From Thermodesulfobacteriaceae bacterium (GTDB taxonomy: Bacteria; Desulfobacterota; Dissulfuribacteria; Dissulfuribacterales; UBA3076): a stretch of DNA of 9,026 nt. The translations under genes and the position numbers were made by a program. Below the pieces are notes generated by a model. It ran no database searches, had not been told where the DNA came from, and worked only from the letters and a program-made list of their open reading frames with translations. The stretch lies in assembly GCA_012961845.1 (NCBI GenBank), contig DTYO01000329.1, positions 1 to 9,026 of the forward strand, read 5' to 3'. Below, one piece after another: positions 1 through 4,780 of the stretch (position 1 is the stretch's first letter; every line of letters starts with the position of its first letter).

Positions 1-27
1 GATTTTTTCCGTTACTGTCAAACCCAT
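1..27 (-). CDS. Start of divergent gene, possibly LeuC/aconitase-family (partial)
   Basis: Only nine codons are visible before the window edge. An ATG at 27-25 reads MGLTVTEKI with no stop. It is preceded by AGGAG (36-40 on the minus strand) at 8 nt spacing and by a good sigma70 promoter (TTGCCC, 17 bp, TATAAT; 107-79). Those two signals make a real start likely. MG-T-TEKI is a familiar opening for 3-isopropylmalate dehydratase large subunits and related aconitase-family proteins, which would act in leucine synthesis or the TCA cycle. That identity is an inference from nine residues and is weak. An ATG at 34-32 lies too close to the ribosome binding site to be the start. Confidence 0.4.
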
Positions 28-78
28 TAGTCATGCTCCTGATTCCAAAAGTTGAACAGAACACTCGATTATGGCGCC

Positions 79-107
79 ATTATAGAAGGTGAAAACCACA
101 TGGGCAA
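79..107 (-). promoter_or_regulatory. Sigma70 promoter for divergent left-edge gene
   Basis: On the minus strand TTGCCC (107-102) is followed by 17 bp and a perfect TATAAT (84-79). Transcription would start near 72, giving a leader of about 45 nt to the ATG at 27. The -35 box lies only 2 bp from the -35 box of the opposite promoter at 110-115. Confidence 0.6.
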
Positions 108-109
108 GC

Positions 110-137
110 TTGACACCTGAGGATAAGGACTGATAAT
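110..137 (+). promoter_or_regulatory. Sigma70 promoter for the uspA-family gene
   Basis: A perfect TTGACA (110-115) is followed by 16 bp and GATAAT (132-137, five of six matches to consensus). Transcription should begin near 144, leaving a leader of about 120 nt before the stress-protein start at 263. Confidence 0.6.
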
Positions 138-146
138 ACTTCTATA

Positions 147-204
147 TGCCGAGTGCAGAAAATGCCGCTCCACTGATCTGGAGGCTGAAATGGCATTTCC
201 GGCA
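147..204 (+). promoter_or_regulatory. Nested hairpin in the uspA-family leader RNA
   Basis: Three nested inverted repeats lie just after the predicted transcription start: TGCCG/CGGCA (147-151 with 200-204), AAATGCC/GGCATTT (160-166 with 192-198) and CTCCA/TGGAG (168-172 with 179-183), closing on a CTGATC loop. The fold would occupy the start of the leader and leave the ribosome binding site at 249-257 free. I do not recognise a known riboswitch class. It could be a stability element, a protein target or a chance fold. Confidence 0.4.
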
Positions 205-262
205 GTCCAAACACTCTAATCTGAATATATTTAATGTTTCTGTACAAAAGGAGGAGGCTTAG

Positions 263-718
263 ATGGTAGAAATCAAAAAAATTCTTTTCCCTGTAGATTT
301 CACAACGAGTTCGACAAAAGTTCTACCCTATGTGAAGTACATGGCAGAAAAACTCGCCGCAACTATTCATATTATTCATGTTGTAAGGGGGCCTGAGGAG
401 TTCTCCGGTTTTGAAATGGGTGCCGCATGGTATGCATCTTTTGAAGGAGAAATACTGAAGGGTGCCGAGCAGGCCATGACCAACTTCCTTGAAGACAACA
501 TGACAGGCATAGATGCAGTTGAATCCTCCATAAAATTAGGTGATGCTGTAGAACAGATACTGAAAGAAGCCGATAATATCGGTGCAGACCTGATCATCAT
601 CGGCACCCACGGCCGCAAAGGGCTTGAAAAGATCATGTTCGGCAGCGTGGCCGAGGGAGTCGTAAAGAGAGCGGAATGTCCGGTAATGACGGTCAACCCG
701 CACAAGACGGGCAAATAG
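263..718 (+). CDS. Universal stress protein, UspA family
   Basis: A 151-residue single-domain universal stress protein, the usual size for the family, with no signal peptide or membrane segment, so cytoplasmic. The N terminus has the family's first beta strand ending in an aspartate (ILFPVDF, D12). The C-terminal half carries the ATP-binding pattern G-2x-G-9x-G-S (G114, G117, G127, S128), so it belongs to the nucleotide-binding Usp branch and probably dimerises. Usp proteins aid survival under starvation, oxidative or energy stress; the exact role here cannot be told. The start is the ATG at 263, with an AGGAGGAGG ribosome binding site 5-8 nt upstream. It is a single-gene unit between the promoter at 110-137 and the terminator at 755-787. 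The leader contains a possible RNA fold. Confidence 0.93.
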   Translation: MVEIKKILFPVDFTTSSTKVLPYVKYMAEKLAATIHIIHVVRGPEEFSGFEMGAAWYASFEGEILKGAEQAMTNFLEDNMTGIDAVESSIKLGDAVEQILKEADNIGADLIIIGTHGRKGLEKIMFGSVAEGVVKRAECPVMTVNPHKTGK

Positions 719-754
719 CAGCCTGTAGCTGAAAACAGAAATATTCAGTACAAT

Positions 755-787
755 GGGGGAACACACAGATAGCGTTCCCCCTATTTT
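755..787 (+). terminator. Intrinsic terminator after the uspA-family gene
   Basis: A perfect 8 bp stem GGGGGAAC (755-762) / GTTCCCCC (774-781) with an 11 nt loop is followed by TATTTT (782-787). It lies 37 nt after the stop codon and separates the stress gene from the downstream nucleotidyltransferase gene. Confidence 0.8.
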
Positions 788-800
788 GTAACCCCGGATT

Positions 801-846
801 ATTCATGAATTACTGCTCCCTGAGCTGACTCAGCCGGCAAGCAGTA
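801..846 (+). repeat. Palindrome and nested inverted repeat upstream of the DHH-CBS-NTase gene
   Basis: ATTCATGAAT (801-810) is a perfect 10 bp palindrome. It abuts a larger hairpin: TACTGCT (811-817) pairs with AGCAGTA (840-846), and inside it GCTGA (824-828) pairs with TCAGC (830-834). The element ends 23 nt before the TTG start and leaves the AAGGGA ribosome binding site (853-858) outside. There is no following T-run, so it is not a standard terminator. It may be an operator or a leader structure. Confidence 0.4.
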
Positions 847-869
847 TCTTTCAAGGGAAAACGAATCTA

Positions 870-2444
870 TTGACGCCTGCCATTTCAGATTCTCCTGCCA
901 CCGTTATCACTACACACCTCAATGCAGATTTCGACGCCATGGCCTCTGCCATGGCAGCTACTAGGCTGTATCCAGACTCCGGAATCGTACTGCCGGGTTC
1001 TCAGGAAAAAGAACTCAGGAATTTCCTGCACGATTATGACCATTCCTTTTTAAAGATCTTACGTCTGAAAGAATTGGATTTCGCCAAAGTAAGAACTCTA
1101 GTAATCGTTGATACCAGTCAAAAAAACCGCATAGGGCCTCTGGCCGCCCTGCTGGACAACAAGGATGTAGAAGTCCACCTCTACGATCACCATCCCCGTT
1201 CAGAAATGGAAATTAAAGCAGACAGGACATGGTACAGACCGGTAGGGGCAAATACCACCCTTATGATCGATCTCCTGAGAAAGAGGGACATAGACATCAC
1301 CCCTGAGGAAGCCACTTTCATGGCCATGGGCATATATGAAGACACGGGCTCGTTCACCTTCACATCGACTGCTCCGGATGATCTCTCTGCCACAGCCTGG
1401 CTGCTGGAGAAAAAAGCAGATCTCAGGAAAATTTCTGAAGTCATTGGGCACAGGTTCACCCCTGAGCATATCGGCCTGCTGAACGACCTGTTGAAGACCG
1501 CGGTCACATATACCATGAGGGGTATTCCGATAACCGTAGCCAAGACCTCCTCCCCCGGCTATGTGGAAGATTTCGCTGTCCTTGCTCATGAGTTGATGGA
1601 CATGGAAAAACTGCCGGTCATTTTCACAATCGCCCTCATGGCCGAGCAGGTTGTCATCGTAGGCCGGAGCAGGGAAGAAAAAATCGATGTCGGAGAGATA
1701 TTGAAAGCCCTGGGAGGCGGAGGACATCCAATGGCCGCCTCGGTCTCTCTGAGAGGTATGACCCTGGCAGAAGCCGAAGAACACCTCATCAATGAACTGC
1801 ACAGGCAGCTGGGCATGGAGCCCAGGGTCAGAGACATCATGTCACATCCGGTCCTTGCTGTTCTGCCCTCTACTCCCCTGTCCGATGTTCACGACCAGTT
1901 GACCCGGTACGGGATCACGGTTCTGCCCATAGTACAGGAAGGGGAAGTACTGGGTCTGATATCCCGGAGAACTGTGGAAAAAGCCATCTATCATGGTTTG
2001 AAAGATCTTCCGGCCAGGGAGTACATGACTACTGAATTCGAGGTCATTTCACCGGAAGATACCTTGAGCAGGGTCCAGGAGCTGATCGTAACCCGCCGTC
2101 AGCGTTTTCTGCCTGTAGTGGAAAAAGGAAAGGTTATCGGTGTCATAACCCGCACGGACCTGCTTCAAATCCTGACCGAAGATTCGGCACGACAGCCGGA
2201 AACCCTGCTTTCCGGTAAAGAACAGAGAAAGAATGTCGTCTCTCTCATGAAGGAAAAACTGCCCGGGGAAATACTGGCCATTCTTCGAAATGCAGGGAAC
2301 ATAGCCGAAAAAAAGGGGTTTTCAGGTCTATGTAGTGGGAGGTTTTGTAAGGGACCTGTTGCTCAGAAGGCCAAATCTGGACTTGGACTTCGTGGTAGAG
2401 GGAGACGGAATCATCTTTGCCAGGGATTTTGCCAGACTCTATAA
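870..2444 (+). CDS. N-terminal part: DHH/DHHA1 phosphoesterase plus two CBS domains
   Basis: As literally read this gives 524 residues. The DHH domain shows NADFDAMAS (D20, D22) near the start, VIVDTS (D81), the signature DHH (106-108) and YEDTGSF (D158), the metal-binding aspartates and histidines of the RecJ/NrnA phosphoesterase family. The DHHA1 substrate motif GGGGHPMAA is at 282-290. Two CBS domains follow at about 320-375 and 382-437, usually adenine-nucleotide sensors. Homology stops at about residue 483. The last 40 or so residues (after AEKKGF) are out-of-frame sequence over the nucleotidyltransferase start and should not be treated as protein sequence. The TTG start is chosen because no ATG lies in frame upstream and the family's first beta strand begins about ten residues later. 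Confidence 0.85.
   Translation: MTPAISDSPATVITTHLNADFDAMASAMAATRLYPDSGIVLPGSQEKELRNFLHDYDHSFLKILRLKELDFAKVRTLVIVDTSQKNRIGPLAALLDNKDVEVHLYDHHPRSEMEIKADRTWYRPVGANTTLMIDLLRKRDIDITPEEATFMAMGIYEDTGSFTFTSTAPDDLSATAWLLEKKADLRKISEVIGHRFTPEHIGLLNDLLKTAVTYTMRGIPITVAKTSSPGYVEDFAVLAHELMDMEKLPVIFTIALMAEQVVIVGRSREEKIDVGEILKALGGGGHPMAASVSLRGMTLAEAEEHLINELHRQLGMEPRVRDIMSHPVLAVLPSTPLSDVHDQLTRYGITVLPIVQEGEVLGLISRRTVEKAIYHGLKDLPAREYMTTEFEVISPEDTLSRVQELIVTRRQRFLPVVEKGKVIGVITRTDLLQILTEDSARQPETLLSGKEQRKNVVSLMKEKLPGEILAILRNAGNIAEKKGFSGLCSGRFCKGPVAQKAKSGLGLRGRGRRNHLCQGFCQTL
2307..2323 (+). other. First frameshift junction (A7-G4-T4 run)
   Basis: The sequence GAAAAAAAGGGGTTTT sits exactly where homology passes from one frame to the next. 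Removing one base from the run joins AEK(K/R)GF to QVYVVGGFVRD. The run contains A-AAA-AAG in phase with the upstream codons (2309-2315), a classic slippery heptamer. A -1 slip would reach a stop within seven codons, however, so a +1 (or -2) change is needed. Confidence 0.75.
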
Positions 2445-3222
2445 CGCCCGGGTCAGGGCCCACAGAAAATTCAGAACGGCCGTGGTAATTTTCCCTGATG
2501 GATTCAAGGTGGACGTAGCTACCGCCAGATGGGAGTATTATGAATATCCGGCCGCCATGCCCACAGTATCACTGTCGTCTGTCAAGCTGGACCTGTTCAG
2601 GCGGGATTTTACGGTAAACACCCTTGCCATCAAGCTCAACCCCAGGGAATTCGGCCTGCTGGTGGATTTCTTCGGCGGTCAGCGAGACCTCAAAGACAGG
2701 ACCATAAGGGTTCTTCACAGCCTGAGCTTTGTAGATGATCCCACAAGAATTTTCAGAGCTATCAGATTTGAACAGAGATACGGCTTCACCATGGGAAAGC
2801 ATACCCTGAAACTGATCCAAAACGCCGTACGTCTGAACATATTTGCCCGGCTCTCCGGCACACGTCTGCTCAACGAGCTGATGCTCATGCTGGAAGAACC
2901 GGATCCCAGACCCGCGCTGGAAAGACTGGAGGAGCTGGGGATACTGAAACTTCTCGGCCCGGGGCTTGGACTGACCGCAACTGTTAGAAAAAATCTCGAC
3001 CGCACTTACGATGTCCTAGCATGGTATGACCTCCTTTTCAGGCCTGAGAAGCCTGAAAGGTGGATAGTCTATCTTCTGGCACTGCTGGAGGGACTCAAAC
3101 ATGCCAAAATCAGCAAGCTGATGGACCGTCTCGGACTTACCGGATCACGAAGAGACATCTTTCTCAAGGAAGAAACAACGCCAGAAAGACCTTGGAAATC
3201 CTTTCAAGAAGGACTTCCATAA
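2335..3222 (+). CDS. Middle part: tRNA nucleotidyltransferase/poly(A) polymerase catalytic head
   Basis: This frame carries the class II nucleotidyltransferase head. From about 2323 it reads QVYVVGGFVRD, the G-G-x-V-R-D nucleotide-binding loop, then NLDLDFVVEGD with the two metal-binding aspartates (codons at 2380 and 2386), RRDFTVNTLAI, and DDPTRIFRAIRFEQRYGF, the neck-region motif that recognises the incoming nucleotide. The only in-frame start is GTG 2335, which would cut off the first beta strand of the fold. I see no upstream ribosome binding site suited to it, so independent translation is unlikely. Homology ends at about 3168 (SRRDIFLK); the last 18 residues before TAA 3220 are out of frame. 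The real protein is the fusion with the flanking parts. Confidence 0.8.
   Translation: MGGFVRDLLLRRPNLDLDFVVEGDGIIFARDFARLYNARVRAHRKFRTAVVIFPDGFKVDVATARWEYYEYPAAMPTVSLSSVKLDLFRRDFTVNTLAIKLNPREFGLLVDFFGGQRDLKDRTIRVLHSLSFVDDPTRIFRAIRFEQRYGFTMGKHTLKLIQNAVRLNIFARLSGTRLLNELMLMLEEPDPRPALERLEELGILKLLGPGLGLTATVRKNLDRTYDVLAWYDLLFRPEKPERWIVYLLALLEGLKHAKISKLMDRLGLTGSRRDIFLKEETTPERPWKSFQEGLP
3163..3176 (+). other. Second frameshift junction (AAGGAAGAAAC)
   Basis: Homology leaves one frame after FLK (codon 3166-3168) and continues in the other with GRNNARK (from 3168). Adding one base, for instance a third G in AAGG, restores a single frame. This shift is opposite in sign to the first, so the two cancel. 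Confidence 0.7.
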
Positions 3223-3533
3223 AAAAAAGTGAGGCTTACTGGCTACTCAACGCCCTCAAGCTTGAAATATTGCTGCATATCCTCTCAATTGCTGAAAATG
3301 AAAAGGCAAGACACGCCATTTCGCAGTACATATCGGAACTCCAAGACGTAAAACCGGCTCTGACCGGTGACGACCTGAAGGATATGGGCTTCAAACCTGG
3401 ACCTGTTTTCAAAACTATTCTTCAGCGCCTGCTCGAGACACGCCTGGACGGAGAAATCAGTGACAGAGAAGAAGAAATAATGCTGATCAGGAAAGAGTTC
3501 CCTCCTCCTGGTGCAGAGGATACAGGCAGTTGA
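3168..3533 (+). CDS. C-terminal part: tRNA-binding body/tail of the nucleotidyltransferase
   Basis: From about 3168 the original frame resumes as GRNNARKTLEIL and runs 121 residues to TGA 3531. The helical segment ending in DDLKDMGFKPGPVFKTIL and a basic/acidic tail matches the C-terminal RNA-binding domain of bacterial poly(A) polymerase/CCA enzymes, where L-T-G-x-D-L-x-x-x-G-x-x-P-G-P is a common landmark. The frame is open upstream as far as a GTG at 3060, but the 3060-3167 portion does not resemble the family and overlaps the catalytic-head frame. The segment has no plausible start of its own and must be read as the end of the broken fusion gene. Confidence 0.75.
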   Translation, partial: GRNNARKTLEILSRRTSIKKSEAYWLLNALKLEILLHILSIAENEKARHAISQYISELQDVKPALTGDDLKDMGFKPGPVFKTILQRLLETRLDGEISDREEEIMLIRKEFPPPGAEDTGS

Positions 3534-3542
3534 TCCTCTTTT
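3515..3542 (+). terminator. Weak intrinsic terminator overlapping the end of the DHH-CBS-NTase gene
   Basis: AGAGGAT (3515-3521) and ATCCTCT (3533-3539) form a 7 bp stem with an 11 nt loop holding the last codons and stop, followed by TTTT (3539-3542). It sits in the 23 nt gap before the convergent gene. On the minus strand the same stem is not followed by Ts. Confidence 0.5.
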
Positions 3543-3556
3543 AATGCATTTACCGG

Positions 3557-3805
3557 TTAAACTCCTGCGTCACCAAAATCATCAGGTTCCAGTTCGCCGA
3601 AAGGACCAGCCCAGTCTTCAGGAGCTTCCACCATATCAAGGATCATTTCATTCCATTCAGCCATGCTCAGCTGCTCCAGATCTCCATCGTAATTCTGTAT
3701 CTCGACCACGTCCTCATCCTGATTAACCGACAGGACCTGGAAAACTTTCTTTCGATCAATATCTTGATACCACTTCCCTGCCATCGGCAGTACATCCGGT
3801 GTCAT
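3557..3805 (-). CDS. Small acidic protein, DUF6763-like
   Basis: An 82-residue, strongly acidic, soluble protein without signal peptide or membrane segment. Visible landmarks are WY (12-13), VEIQNYDGDLE (34-44), W51 and a PEDWAGP motif (62-68) followed by a DD pair. From memory this matches a small uncharacterised family (DUF6763) best known from gammaproteobacteria; no biochemical function is known to me. The start ATG at 3805 has GAGAGGA at 3814-3820, 8 nt upstream. The gene begins 25 nt after the dksA-like stop, so the two are probably co-transcribed, which hints at a regulatory or nucleic-acid-mimic role, though that is speculation. It converges with the nucleotidyltransferase gene. Confidence 0.75.
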   Translation of the reverse strand: MTPDVLPMAGKWYQDIDRKKVFQVLSVNQDEDVVEIQNYDGDLEQLSMAEWNEMILDMVEAPEDWAGPFGELEPDDFGDAGV

Positions 3806-3830
3806 ACGCGTTATCCTCTCAACTGGAGTA

Positions 3831-4223
3831 TCAGCCAGAAATGCCTTTCTTTTCCTTCCTGCCTTTACAGTCAGTACAGTAGGAAGACCACGGTCGGATC
3901 TGGAGCCGTTTATACCGGATCCATTTCCCGCACTCTAGGCATCTGCCATATTCGTCGTTGTCTATACGCCAAAGGGCCTGAGCTATGGCCTCGAGTTCTT
4001 CCTTCTGGGCTTCAAGGACGCCCAGAACCGTCTCCTCCAGTAGATCAATCTGGGCCAGGTCCTCCCATTCATTTACAGAACGGATCTGATCCTGATAATC
4101 TCGCCCGATTTTGCCAAGCAGTGTCTCCCTGATCTCCTGCCAGAGTCTCTCTTTCTGCTCGAGCAGTTTCTGTTTGAATTCCTGTACTTCTTTCCCGGTA
4201 AGCGGGCGGCGTTCCCTGGACAT
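3831..4223 (-). CDS. DksA/TraR-family zinc-finger transcription factor
   Basis: A 130-residue cytoplasmic DksA/TraR-type protein. A long charged coiled-coil hairpin (about residues 10-88) leads into a four-cysteine zinc finger C-x2-C-x17-C-x2-C (C95, C98, C116, C119). DksA proteins insert the coiled coil into the RNA polymerase secondary channel and, with ppGpp, retune rRNA and amino-acid promoters. The coiled-coil tip reads E52-x2-D55-x-A57 where classical DksA has D-x2-D-x-A, so activity may differ. The start is ATG 4223, with a near-perfect AAAGGAGGT (4231-4239) 7 nt upstream and a promoter that places the transcript start near 4239. The frame stays open to 4343, but that extension lies before the transcript start. 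The gene is followed after 25 nt by the DUF6763-like gene. Confidence 0.9.
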   Translation of the reverse strand: MSRERRPLTGKEVQEFKQKLLEQKERLWQEIRETLLGKIGRDYQDQIRSVNEWEDLAQIDLLEETVLGVLEAQKEELEAIAQALWRIDNDEYGRCLECGKWIRYKRLQIRPWSSYCTDCKGRKEKKGISG

Positions 4224-4245
4224 GGTCACGACCTCCTTTGGAACG

Positions 4246-4275
4246 ATTATAACAACTTTGCATGTCCCATGTAAC
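4246..4275 (-). promoter_or_regulatory. Extended -10 promoter of the dksA-like gene
   Basis: On the minus strand TGTTATAAT gives a perfect TATAAT (4251-4246) with the TGn extension. GTTACA (4275-4270, four of six matches) lies 18 bp upstream. The transcript would start near 4239, making a leader of roughly 16 nt that begins at the ribosome binding site. Confidence 0.65.
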
Positions 4276-4302
4276 TGAAAAATTAAATACTTTAAATCGA
4301 AG

Positions 4303-4350
4303 AAAAAGCCGGGACAGGGGGCCGTCTCAGCCTGATTCCGCAAGACGGCC
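4303..4350 (-). terminator. Possible terminator after the thioesterase gene
   Basis: AGACGGCC (4343-4350) and GGCCGTCT (4320-4327) make a perfect 8 bp stem over the thioesterase stop codon, with a 15 nt loop. On the minus strand a TTTTT tract (4307-4303) follows, but 12 nt after the stem. That is too far for a textbook terminator, so the call is tentative. Confidence 0.4.
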
Positions 4351-4779
4351 GATTCCAGAATACAGGCCGCCAGGCAGCCGCGTCAGACTCCCGCTTCTGT
4401 CAGTAGCCGCATGAATCGTGAATCCTCTCACCAGCAGACGTCCGGACCGGCAGCATTTTATTTCGTGGTGGAACCGGATGGAGATCCGGGAATAACCTCC
4501 CAAGGAGGAGCAAATTTCGAGCAGGTCATCATAACGGGCAGGGGCCTTGTACCGGACATAGGACTCCACAACCGGCAGGATTATCCCCTGGGCCTCCAGT
4601 TCCCGATATGACACCCTCAGCCGGGACCTCATGAACTCCGTACGGCCTATCTCAAACAGCCTCAGATAATTGCCATAATAGACCACTCCGCCCGTATCGG
4701 TATCTGCGTATATGACCCGGTATTGACACCGGTGAACTGGCTCATGGAGCTCTACAGGCCCTGAATATCTGATTTTCAC
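4327..4779 (-). CDS. Acyl-CoA thioesterase, YbgC/4HBT hotdog family
   Basis: From GTG 4779 the product is 150 residues, typical for a single-hotdog YbgC/FadM-type thioesterase, which hydrolyses acyl-CoA to free acid and CoA in the cytoplasm. The family signature is clear: YADTDTGGVVYYGNYLRLFE (residues 24-43), with the catalytic aspartate probably D28, followed by the R-T-E helix. The stop of the upstream mutase-like gene (4783-4781) is one nucleotide before this GTG (TGATGTG), so translational coupling is likely; the upstream AAGAAG is only a weak ribosome binding site. A TTG at 4827 would add 16 residues inside the upstream gene and looks less likely. Substrate unknown. Its position behind hom and a mutase-like gene is not explained by threonine synthesis. 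Confidence 0.85.
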   Translation of the reverse strand: MKIRYSGPVELHEPVHRCQYRVIYADTDTGGVVYYGNYLRLFEIGRTEFMRSRLRVSYRELEAQGIILPVVESYVRYKAPARYDDLLEICSSLGGYSRISIRFHHEIKCCRSGRLLVRGFTIHAATDRSGSLTRLPGGLYSGIGRLAESG

Positions 4780-4780
4780 A

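Larger units (their letters stand above)
870..3533 (+). pseudogene. DHH-CBS-CBS-tRNA nucleotidyltransferase/poly(A) polymerase, broken by two opposite frameshifts
   Basis: Read across two frame changes, this is one gene of about 887 residues, the length expected for the fused DHH phosphoesterase / CBS pair / tRNA nucleotidyltransferase proteins of deltaproteobacteria and Aquifex. Such proteins add the terminal A (or CCA) to tRNA 3' ends; in Aquifex a member of this type is the A-adding enzyme beside a separate CC-adding one. Frame 1 (870 to about 2318) moves to another frame at about 2320 and returns to the first at about 3168, ending at 3531-3533. One base too many near 2308-2322 and one too few near 3166-3173 would explain it. 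All domains are intact across the junctions, and no other stop interrupts the composite frame. Sequencing error or a very recent lesion is therefore likelier than old decay; recoding is possible. The start is TTG 870 with AAGGGA at 853-858. Confidence 0.85.

Noticed and set aside
1200..1802. Minus-strand open frame of 200 codons
   Set aside because: It is antisense to the conserved DHH/DHHA1 region, has no recognisable family features, and is best seen as a shadow.
2309..2333. Programmed -1 ribosomal frameshift at A-AAA-AAG
   Set aside because: The -1 frame reads six codons and stops at 2333-2335; the catalytic head is in the other frame.
3220..3229. A8 run as the site of the second frameshift
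   Set aside because: The downstream frame is already family-like from about 3168 (GRNNARKTLEIL) and reads through the A8 run without change.
4224..4343. Upstream extension of the dksA-like frame by 40 residues
   Set aside because: It overlaps the thioesterase end, contains the likely dksA promoter, and precedes the near-perfect ribosome binding site at 4231-4239; the extension does not resemble DksA.
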